This document shows positions 16,042-22,574 of a DNA stretch of 26,312 nucleotides, piece after piece. The position numbers and the translations under genes were made by a program. The DNA is from an uncultured Lachnospiraceae bacterium. GTDB taxonomy: Bacteria > Bacillota > Clostridia > Lachnospirales > Lachnospiraceae. The notes below the pieces were generated by a model. It did not search any database. It saw only the letters and a program-made list of their open reading frames with translations, and was not told where the DNA came from. The stretch is taken from positions 1 to 26,312 of the forward strand of contig CAMWOK010000006.1 in the NCBI GenBank assembly GCA_947175845.1, in the 5' to 3' direction. Numbering within the stretch: the stretch's first letter is position 1; every line of letters starts with the position of its first letter.

Positions 16042-17244
16042 TTGCTCGAGATTAGATCAAATGAAACAGATGCAGCAGCAAGGATAATAGTAGTAGGTGT
16101 GGGCGGCGCTGGCAACAATGCTGTCAACCGAATGATAGATGAGACGATTACAGGTGTTGAATTTATAGGTGTCAATACAGATAAACAGGCACTCCAGCTC
16201 TGCAAGGCGCCAAAGCTTCTGCAGATCGGTGAGAAGCTGACCAAGGGACTTGGCGCAGGCGCAAAGCCCGAGGTGGGTGAGAAGGCGGCTGAGGAGAGTT
16301 CAGAGGATATCAAAGAAGCCCTGAAAGGGGCGGATATGGTGTTTGTCACCTGCGGGATGGGCGGCGGCACCGGAACTGGCGCCGCGCCCATCGTGGCGGC
16401 GATCGCCAAGGAGATGGGGATTCTCACCGTCGGCGTTGTCACAAAGCCGTTTAAGTTTGAGGCGCGCACGCGCATGACGAACGCGCTCACCGGGATCGAG
16501 AAACTCAAGGAGCACGTCGACACACTGATTGTCATTCCCAATGACAAGCTGCTTGAGATTGTCGACAGGCGGACAACCATGCCAGATGCGCTGAAGAAGG
16601 CTGACGAGGTGCTGCAGCAGTCTGTCCAGGGCATCACGGACCTGATCAATGTGCCCTCTGTCATCAATCTGGACTTTGCGGATGTGCAGACAGTTATGAA
16701 GGAAAAGGGTATCGCGCACATCGGTATCGGATATGGCAAGGGCGAGGACAAGGCGGCGGATGCGATCAAGATGGCAGTCGAGTCACCGCTTCTTGAGACG
16801 ACCCTCAAGGGTGCGACGGATGTCATCCTCAATATCTCCGGAGACATCTCTATCTTTGACGCGAATGACGCGGCGGGATATGTGCAGCAGCTTGCGGGTG
16901 AGGACATCAACGTTATCTTCGGCGCGATGTACAATGAGGATATGACAGATTCCTGCACGGTCACAGTCATTGCGACGGGCATCGTTGAGTCTCCGCAGAA
17001 CGGGTCACTCAACAACAGAGGCAGGATAAACAGCGGTTTCTCAGTGAAGCCCAACAATATCCCCAACGCACCGCAGAGGCCCAGACCACAGGCGCCAGCC
17101 GGCGTCAATGTGATGCAGCCGGGTGGACAGGCTCCCCAGGCAGCGCCGCAGCCCAGGCCGAACAGCGGCATCAAGCCTCCGTCTGATCTGAGAAGCAATG
17201 TCAAGGAGCAGACGCTGAACATACCGAGTTTCTTAAAGAGATGA
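16042..17244 (+). CDS. ftsZ: FtsZ, tubulin-like division GTPase
   Basis: FtsZ polymerises into the cytokinetic ring. In the 400-residue reading, IIVVGVGGAGNNAVNRM forms the first nucleotide loop. The tubulin signature CGMGGGTGTGAAP lies at about residues 104-116, with the T7-loop region NLDFADVQTVM further on. A Pro/Gln/Asn-rich linker (~325-385) leads to the C-terminal peptide LNIPSFLKR, which binds FtsA/SepF-type membrane tethers. The start is TTG 16042. AGGAGG (16028-16033) lies 8 bases upstream, whereas the longer frame from ATG 16024 would place that ribosome binding site inside the coding region. The MLEIR start also fits the N-terminus I recall for Lachnospiraceae FtsZ. It has its own promoter and a strong terminator. 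Confidence 0.97.
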   Translation: MLEIRSNETDAAARIIVVGVGGAGNNAVNRMIDETITGVEFIGVNTDKQALQLCKAPKLLQIGEKLTKGLGAGAKPEVGEKAAEESSEDIKEALKGADMVFVTCGMGGGTGTGAAPIVAAIAKEMGILTVGVVTKPFKFEARTRMTNALTGIEKLKEHVDTLIVIPNDKLLEIVDRRTTMPDALKKADEVLQQSVQGITDLINVPSVINLDFADVQTVMKEKGIAHIGIGYGKGEDKAADAIKMAVESPLLETTLKGATDVILNISGDISIFDANDAAGYVQQLAGEDINVIFGAMYNEDMTDSCTVTVIATGIVESPQNGSLNNRGRINSGFSVKPNNIPNAPQRPRPQAPAGVNVMQPGGQAPQAAPQPRPNSGIKPPSDLRSNVKEQTLNIPSFLKR

Positions 17245-17282
17245 AACTGCACGCACAAAAAGTCGAAAAATAAACATACTTT

Positions 17283-17319
17283 GGTTCCATGCTTTGACAA
17301 AAAGCATGGAACCTTTTTT
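17283..17319 (+). terminator. Strong Rho-independent terminator after ftsZ
   Basis: A perfect 13-bp stem pairs GGTTCCATGCTTT (17283-17295) with its complement at 17301-17313 around a 5-base loop, followed by six T (17314-17319). It lies 38 bases after the ftsZ stop. The loop and stem contain TTGACA, which also looks like the -35 element of the spoIIGA promoter. Confidence 0.95.
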
Positions 17320-17326
17320 GTATAAT
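17294..17326 (+). promoter_or_regulatory. Candidate spoIIGA-sigE promoter with a 21-base spacer (Spo0A-type)
   Basis: A perfect TTGACA (17294-17299) and a perfect TATAAT (17321-17326) are separated by 21 bases, too long for ordinary sigma-A use. The B. subtilis spoIIG promoter is the known precedent: consensus hexamers about 22 bases apart that need Spo0A~P for activity. AGTCGAA (17261-17267) matches the 0A box TGTCGAA at 6 of 7 positions, about 70 bases upstream of the predicted start. The -35 itself reads TGTCAAA on the other strand. Spo0A control is inferred. Confidence 0.6.
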
Positions 17327-17400
17327 CTTTTTAGAGCGTGTCTGACAGATGCTTTCCGGCGGAAAGAATTTTTCGGATACGCTTTGGGATAAGGACGGAG

Positions 17401-18204
17401 GTGATACGAATTTATGAAGTATACATTGATGTTTTTCTGGCACAGAATGTATTGATGGATGTGCAGCTTTTGATTTTGACATTGCTGCTTCTGAGAGAGA
17501 AAATAGTGGTTTTGAGACTGTTGGCTGCATCGTTGACTGGCGGAGCGGGCGCACTGCTGATCCTGATGTCGGGAGTCGGGTACGGCATCACATATATTCT
17601 GATGGTGCTTGTTCTGGACGCAGTGATGCTTTTCATATGTATCCGGCAGCCCATAAGACAAGGAAAGACTTTTCAGAGGCTTGCCCTGGGCATCATATAT
17701 CTGCACGGTATGGTGTTTGCCTACGGAAAGCTCATGGAATGCGCGCGCAGACTTGCGGGTGAGCGGCTGGCACAGTTTATCGTGACAGCGGTGATTGCAG
17801 GCATTGTAATATTTATGCTTGCCTGCCGCAGCCTGATGCAGCCAAGGCACATATATGAGGTTGTCCTGACAGAAGAGGGGGAGAATGCTGTGTACAGGGC
17901 ACTGCTGGACACAGGAAATTTTCTGACAGATCCGGTGACGGGAAAGCCGGTGTCTGTCGTGGAGGAGACAGAACAGGTGAAAGGATGGCTGGACAGATAT
18001 CCGCAGAAATATAAGATCATTCCTTATCAGAGTGTCGGAAGAGAGCACGGGATTCTGGAAGGGCTTGTGGTGGACCAGCTGACAATTCAAAGGGAAAAGG
18101 AACAGGTGGTAGAGAGAGGGGCGGTCATAGCACTCTACAGAGGCAAACTGTCGAAGGACGGGGCCTTTCAGATGATATTGAACCATAGCCTGATGAAGTG
18201 TTAG
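17401..18204 (+). CDS. spoIIGA: SpoIIGA, membrane aspartic protease that processes pro-sigma E
   Basis: SpoIIGA sits in the sporulation septum and cleaves the pro-peptide of sigma E when signalled by forespore SpoIIR. This ~267-residue protein starts with IYEVYIDVFLAQNVLMD, followed by about five hydrophobic helices (to ~145). A soluble C-terminal domain carries LLDTGNFLTDPVTGKPV, where Asp170-Thr-Gly matches the aspartic protease motif. It is slightly shorter than B. subtilis SpoIIGA (309). The start is uncertain. GTG 17401 (AAGGA five bases upstream) is used, but GGAGGTGAT (17397-17405) overlaps it and points at ATT 17410 or at the out-of-frame ATG 17414. sigE follows 28 bases after the stop, as one operon. 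Confidence 0.93.
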   Translation: MIRIYEVYIDVFLAQNVLMDVQLLILTLLLLREKIVVLRLLAASLTGGAGALLILMSGVGYGITYILMVLVLDAVMLFICIRQPIRQGKTFQRLALGIIYLHGMVFAYGKLMECARRLAGERLAQFIVTAVIAGIVIFMLACRSLMQPRHIYEVVLTEEGENAVYRALLDTGNFLTDPVTGKPVSVVEETEQVKGWLDRYPQKYKIIPYQSVGREHGILEGLVVDQLTIQREKEQVVERGAVIALYRGKLSKDGAFQMILNHSLMKC

Positions 18205-18232
18205 GAACTGTGCAGGAGGATGGAGGATAACG

Positions 18233-18961
18233 ATGATCATAAAGCTGTATCTGCCGGGGAAAATGAGGCTGACCCTGGGAAAAAATAAAAATAAGAATGA
18301 GACAGGAAACGAAATTCACTATATTGGAGGGTCCGAGGTGCTGCCGCCCCCGCTGGAAGGCGAGGAGGAAAACCAGGCGATCAACGGGCTGGAGACGGAA
18401 CATGCAAACGAGGCGAGAGCGCTTTTGATTGAACACAATCTGAGGCTTGTCGTCTATATTGCCAAGAAATTTGACAATACCGGCGTGGGCGTCGAGGATC
18501 TGATCTCCATCGGCACAATCGGGCTGATCAAGGCGATCAACACGTTCAACCGCGGCAAGAACATCAAGCTTGCAACCTATGCGTCGCGGTGCATCGAGAA
18601 CGAGATACTGATGTACCTGAGAAGAAATAACAAGACAAAGCTTGAGGTGTCGATCGACGAGCCGCTGAACGTGGACTGGGACGGCAATGAACTGCTCCTG
18701 TCAGATATCCTCGGGACGGACGAGGATGTGATATATAAGGATCTGGAGACGGAGGTGGAACGCAGTCAGCTAAAGCGCGCGATCTCCAAGCTCGGGGAGC
18801 GCGAGCGGACAATCATCATGCTGCGGTTTGGGCTGAACAATCCGGATGATATGGAGATGACACAGAAGGAAGTGGCCGATTATCTGGGGATCTCGCAGTC
18901 CTATATATCCCGCCTTGAGAAGAAGATCATGAAACGGCTCAAGAAAGAGATGGCAAGCTAA
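18233..18961 (+). CDS. sigE: Pro-sigma E, mother-cell early sporulation sigma factor
   Basis: Sigma E directs early mother-cell transcription after asymmetric division. The 242-residue protein closely follows the B. subtilis protein: YIGGSEVLPPPLEGEEE at the start of the mature part, region 2 with NLRLVVYIAKKF, DLISIGTIGLIKAI and KLATYASRCIENEILMYLRR, then SIDEPLNVDWDGNELLLSDI, and region 4 ending GISQSYISRLEKK. By analogy with B. subtilis, the SpoIIGA cut would fall between His29 and Tyr30, leaving a ~29-residue pro-peptide with a Lys/Asn-rich tract (17-22). GGAGGATAACG precedes ATG 18233. Linkage to spoIIGA makes the assignment firm. Confidence 0.97.
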   Translation: MIIKLYLPGKMRLTLGKNKNKNETGNEIHYIGGSEVLPPPLEGEEENQAINGLETEHANEARALLIEHNLRLVVYIAKKFDNTGVGVEDLISIGTIGLIKAINTFNRGKNIKLATYASRCIENEILMYLRRNNKTKLEVSIDEPLNVDWDGNELLLSDILGTDEDVIYKDLETEVERSQLKRAISKLGERERTIIMLRFGLNNPDDMEMTQKEVADYLGISQSYISRLEKKIMKRLKKEMAS

Positions 18962-19065
18962 AAATCACATATACAGACGTATTTACACCTTCTTACATAT
19001 GCTCATGCAGACAGAATCTGTACAGGCATACAAAAAACAGGGAGCAATATAAGGAGGATTCAAAT

Positions 19066-19848
19066 ATGGCACTTGGAAAGGTTGAAATCTGCGGTGTGAA
19101 TACGTCAAAGCTGCCCGTGCTCAAAAATGAGGAGAAGCAGGCGCTTTTTGCAAAGATAGAACAGGGAGATATGCAGGCGAGAGAGGAGTACATCAGAGGA
19201 AATCTCAGGCTGGTTTTAAGTGTTATCAAGCGTTTTTCACAGTCCAATGAGAATGTGGATGATCTGTTTCAGATCGGCTGTATCGGGCTGATCAAGGCCA
19301 TCGACAACTTTGATTCCAGCCTGGATGTAAAATTTTCAACTTATGCGGTTCCCATGATCATCGGGGAGATCCGGAGATTTCTGAGGGACTCGAGCAATCC
19401 GATCCGCGTGAGCCGTTCGCTCAAGGATACAGCATATAAGGCGATCTACGCAAAGGAGAGCCTGACAAAGAAAAATCTGCGCGAGCCGACGATCATGGAG
19501 ATCTCGGAGGAGATCGGCATTCCGAAGGAGGACATTGTGTACGCGCTCGACGCGATCCAAAATCCGATGAGTCTGTACGAACCGGTCTACACAGAGGGGG
19601 GAGACACCCTCTACGTGATGGACCAGATCAGCGACAAGAAGTGCAAGGAGGACAACTGGGTTGAGAATATTTCTCTGAGCGAGGCGATGAAGCGGCTGGA
19701 CGAGCGGGAAAACGAGATCATCAACCTGCGCTTTTTCGAGGGAAAGACGCAGATGGAAGTGGCGGAATATATTGGGATCTCACAGGCTCAGGTGTCCAGA
19801 CTGGAAAAAAATGCTCTGCGCACAATGAAAAAATATCTGGCATTTTGA
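19066..19848 (+). CDS. sigG: Sigma G, forespore late sporulation sigma factor
   Basis: Sigma G directs late forespore gene expression. The 260-residue protein matches the family throughout: KVEICGVNTSKLPVLKNEE at the N-terminus, region 2 with GNLRLVLSVIKRF, DDLFQIGCIGLIKAIDNFD and KFSTYAVPMIIGEIRRFLRD, then NPIRVSRSLKDTAYKA, region 3, and region 4 with EGKTQMEVAEYIGISQAQVSRLEK. AAGGAGG lies 8 bases upstream of ATG 19066. It lies 104 bases after sigE, as in B. subtilis, where it is both read through from the spoIIG promoter and driven by a sigma F promoter. I could not find a convincing sigma F or G promoter in this gap. Confidence 0.97.
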   Translation: MALGKVEICGVNTSKLPVLKNEEKQALFAKIEQGDMQAREEYIRGNLRLVLSVIKRFSQSNENVDDLFQIGCIGLIKAIDNFDSSLDVKFSTYAVPMIIGEIRRFLRDSSNPIRVSRSLKDTAYKAIYAKESLTKKNLREPTIMEISEEIGIPKEDIVYALDAIQNPMSLYEPVYTEGGDTLYVMDQISDKKCKEDNWVENISLSEAMKRLDERENEIINLRFFEGKTQMEVAEYIGISQAQVSRLEKNALRTMKKYLAF

Positions 19849-19899
19849 CGGTTTTTTTGTCAAATCATGAAAAAAATTTCTGACAGACAATATATACTA

Positions 19900-19928
19900 T
19901 TGACTTAATCGTGGAAACAATTTAAAAT
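19900..19928 (+). promoter_or_regulatory. Housekeeping-type promoter for the chemotaxis receptor gene
   Basis: TTGACT (19900-19905) and TAAAAT (19923-19928) have a 17-base spacer, a near-consensus sigma-A arrangement. The predicted start is about 19935, giving a leader of ~82 bases. It is not a sigma-28 flagellar-type promoter. Confidence 0.68.
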
Positions 19929-20016
19929 AGAGATTAAGCAGTTGAGGTTACTAGAAAGAGCGGAATAGTTTCCTTGACGGAATGTTAATAGAATATTGTG
20001 TGAAAGGATGTTACTT

Positions 20017-21795
20017 ATGAGTGAACAAAACAATTTAGGCAGTAGGTTTAGCATTAAGTGGCTGGTGATATCATTGGTATCCCTGCCGATGATGCTGGCA
20101 TGTATAGTCATTGTTACAGTGTCAACCCTGACGCTGAAACAGGGTATGGAGTCCGAGACATTCAAAACGCTGAAAGCCCTGGCAACAGGTACGCTGCTTG
20201 CGCTGGACGGGGTGTCTTCCGGAAATTATTCCATGCAGGGCGACGATCTGTACAAGGGTGAGGTGAACCTTTCGCAGGAACTGGGCGAGCTGGTCGATCA
20301 GTATGCGATTTCAAATGATGGCGAGATCACCCTGTTTTTCGGAGATGTGAGGCGTGCGACCACGATCAAGGACGCACAGGGCAACCCGATTGTGGGTACC
20401 AAGGCGGATCCCAGGGTCATCTCAGAGGTTTTAAATGGCGGAAAGGAATTTTCCAGAAGCGATTTTGAGATCAATGGCGCGCTTTACTATGGTTATTATG
20501 TTCCCGTGAAGGACAACACGAACCAGATTGTCGGCATGGTATGTGCAACCAAGGAACGGGAGACAATCAGAGATTACATTTTTAAAAGAGAAATTTTTAT
20601 TGTCGGCATAGCGATCGTGATCTACATTGTCTGCATTTTCTTTGCGACAGTGGTGACAAGGAAGAAGATTCAGAGTCCGCTTACGTATCTCTCTGATGTT
20701 GCAAGAAAGATGGCGAGGGGTGACATCAACATTCACCTTGAAAAGACGTCTAATGACGAGTTTGGCGACTTGGTTGACGATTTTAAGATGATGATAAAGA
20801 CGATCGGAGATCAGGTTCATATCACAGAGCAGGTTGCGGAGGGTGATCTGACCGCGACTTACAAGAAGGCGAGCGAGGACGACGCACTCGGAACGGCGAT
20901 TGTGAAGATGCTGCGCGACAACAACAGAAATCTTTCCACGATACGTGATGCGGCTGCGAGAATGACGTCCGGGGCAAACGAGGTTGCAAGTGCGAGCAAC
21001 TCCCTTGCGCAGGGTACTACGCAGCAGGCGAGCGCCATCGAGGAGATTACCGTCTCCATCGAGGAGATCGCAAACGGTGCGAAGGTCAATGCCGATGATG
21101 CAAACAGGGCAAATGAGCTTGTTCAGAATACAAAGGACGGTGCTATCCGCGGAAATGATCAGATGAAGCAGATGATTGCGGCAATGCAGGATATCAATGA
21201 GTCTTCCGAGAACATTTCCAAGATTATGAAGGTCATTGACGATATTTCTTTCCAGACGAACATCCTTGCGCTGAACGCATCTGTCGAGGCGGCGAGAGCC
21301 GGAGTACATGGCAAGGGGTTTGCCGTTGTGGCAGACGAAGTCAGAAGTCTGGCAAACAAGTCAGCTGAGGCTGCAAAGGATTCCGCTGTGATGATTGAGG
21401 ATTCCATCAAGAAGGTGGAGGTCGGCTCAAAGTTAGCTGTTGAGACAGCATCCGCTCTCGAGGAGATTCTGGCGTCAGTTGAGAACATAGCTTCGATTGT
21501 AAGCAATATCGCAGAGGCGTCTGTAAATCAGGCAAGCTCTGTTGGACAGGTAAATGCAGGTATCACACAGATTGCCGACGTCGTGCAGACAAACTCAGCG
21601 ACATCGCAGGAGTGTGCGGCTGCAAGTGCAGAGCTTTCAAGCCTTGCAGGACAGCTTCAAAATGCGGTTGGCAAGTATAAGCTTCTTGCCGGAAAAGGCA
21701 GAAAGTCTGATTTTGATACGATGTCGTCTGATGGCGGTGGATATGTTGATAATGAGAGCATCATCTCACTGGATTCTGATTTCGGAAAATATTAA
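20017..21795 (+). CDS. Methyl-accepting chemotaxis protein
   Basis: This is a transmembrane receptor that signals to CheA/CheW. The 592 residues comprise membrane helix 1 (~15-40), an extracellular sensing domain of ~150 residues that looks Cache-like, membrane helix 2 (~192-214), a HAMP linker (~215-265) and a long cytoplasmic coiled coil. The conserved hairpin tip (~408-445) includes ISFQTNILALNASVEAARAG and KGFAVVADEVRSLA. ATG 20017 is preceded by AAAGGA at 8 bases; ATG 20008 overlaps that site. No other chemotaxis gene is in the window, so the ligand is unknown. A hairpin follows the stop codon. Confidence 0.95.
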   Translation: MSEQNNLGSRFSIKWLVISLVSLPMMLACIVIVTVSTLTLKQGMESETFKTLKALATGTLLALDGVSSGNYSMQGDDLYKGEVNLSQELGELVDQYAISNDGEITLFFGDVRRATTIKDAQGNPIVGTKADPRVISEVLNGGKEFSRSDFEINGALYYGYYVPVKDNTNQIVGMVCATKERETIRDYIFKREIFIVGIAIVIYIVCIFFATVVTRKKIQSPLTYLSDVARKMARGDINIHLEKTSNDEFGDLVDDFKMMIKTIGDQVHITEQVAEGDLTATYKKASEDDALGTAIVKMLRDNNRNLSTIRDAAARMTSGANEVASASNSLAQGTTQQASAIEEITVSIEEIANGAKVNADDANRANELVQNTKDGAIRGNDQMKQMIAAMQDINESSENISKIMKVIDDISFQTNILALNASVEAARAGVHGKGFAVVADEVRSLANKSAEAAKDSAVMIEDSIKKVEVGSKLAVETASALEEILASVENIASIVSNIAEASVNQASSVGQVNAGITQIADVVQTNSATSQECAAASAELSSLAGQLQNAVGKYKLLAGKGRKSDFDTMSSDGGGYVDNESIISLDSDFGKY

Positions 21796-21818
21796 GGACA
21801 GAATAAGGTTATTGTTGG

Positions 21819-21845
21819 CTACCCCGGCACTCGCTGCCGGGGTAG
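21819..21845 (+). terminator. GC-rich hairpin between the receptor gene and sfp
   Basis: An 11-bp perfect stem pairs CTACCCCGGCA (21819-21829) with its complement at 21835-21845 around a 5-base loop. Only TGTTTC follows, not a true T tract. It could be a weak or partial terminator, or an mRNA-stabilising 3' end. The sfp ribosome binding site begins 8 bases later. Confidence 0.55.
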
Positions 21846-21862
21846 TGTTTCAGAGGAGGACA

Positions 21863-22558
21863 ATGCAGATCTACACAGCACAGACTTATGAGCTGCCGGC
21901 AGCGGTGCAGGAGCAGGTATCTGCGCTTCTGGACAGCGAGCGGCGTGCGCGGGTGAGAAACATTCGAAGCGCAAAAGAGCGGGCGCGGAGTATTTTCGCG
22001 GGGCTTCTGCTCCGCCATGCATTTCTCCAGGCAGGGCACACCGTCAGTGAATGGGAGGCGGCCGAGCTTGGAAAAGGGAGGTTTGGAAAGCCGTATATTG
22101 ATGGGTATCCCGACTTTCACTTTGGATTATCCCACTCCGGGAACTGGGCGGCGTGCGCGGTGGATTCAAAGCCGGTGGGGATTGATATACAGGAGATGAA
22201 GCCATGGAAGATGACCCTGGCAAAACGGTTTTACCATGAGAGAGAATATAACAGACTCCTTGCCCTGGAAGGAGTCGATCAGGATAGACAGACAGAGGAA
22301 TTTTACAGTATGTGGACAGCGAAAGAAAGCGCTGTCAAGCTGAGCGGAAGAGGGATTGGAGCAGGTATCAGCCGGTATGTGACAGTCGGTGATTACCAGT
22401 ATATATACGATGCAGACGGGGGGCAGGCGATTCCCATGCGGCGGTATGCCATGCTGAAGGGATACATGCTGTGTGTGTGCAGTAGGACAGCGGTTTTTCC
22501 AGATGTGCCCGAGCAGATCAATTTCGAATATTGCGGCAGCGAGAATATAATAAAGTAA
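21863..22558 (+). CDS. Sfp-type 4'-phosphopantetheinyl transferase
   Basis: This enzyme moves 4'-phosphopantetheine from coenzyme A to a serine of a carrier protein. The 231-residue protein carries GRFGKPYIDG, FHFGLSHSGNWAACAV, VGIDIQEM with Mg-binding Asp108, and FYSMWTAKESAVKLSGRG with Trp151 and Lys154-Glu155. These are the two-half Sfp/Gsp architecture rather than the short AcpS type. AGGAGG (21854-21859) precedes ATG 21863; the longer open frame into the receptor gene is not used. No polyketide, peptide synthetase or carrier protein gene is visible nearby, so the substrate is unknown. The next gene starts 16 bases after the stop, suggesting an operon. Confidence 0.92.
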   Translation: MQIYTAQTYELPAAVQEQVSALLDSERRARVRNIRSAKERARSIFAGLLLRHAFLQAGHTVSEWEAAELGKGRFGKPYIDGYPDFHFGLSHSGNWAACAVDSKPVGIDIQEMKPWKMTLAKRFYHEREYNRLLALEGVDQDRQTEEFYSMWTAKESAVKLSGRGIGAGISRYVTVGDYQYIYDADGGQAIPMRRYAMLKGYMLCVCSRTAVFPDVPEQINFEYCGSENIIK

Positions 22559-22574
22559 AACGGAGGGGAAACAA

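Noticed and set aside
15468..17300. A 610-codon open frame antisense to ftsQ/ftsZ
   Set aside because: No family resemblance, crosses the ftsZ terminator and two genes, and is explained by codon bias of the sense genes leaving the opposite frame open.
19020..19049. Possible sigma F/G promoter before sigG (GTACA, 15 bases, GGGAGCAATA)
   Set aside because: The start would fall inside the sigG ribosome binding site, leaving no usable leader, and the -35 is imperfect.
19844..19864. Palindrome TTTGAC...GTCAAA after sigG as a terminator or pair of 0A boxes
   Set aside because: The stem is only 6 bp and the T run is inside the loop, not after it. Resemblance to 0A boxes is plausible but short and unsupported.
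21554..21862. N-terminal extension of the Sfp-type protein into the receptor gene
   Set aside because: The extension overlaps coding sequence of the receptor in another frame, while ATG 21863 has a clear AGGAGG and gives the normal family length.
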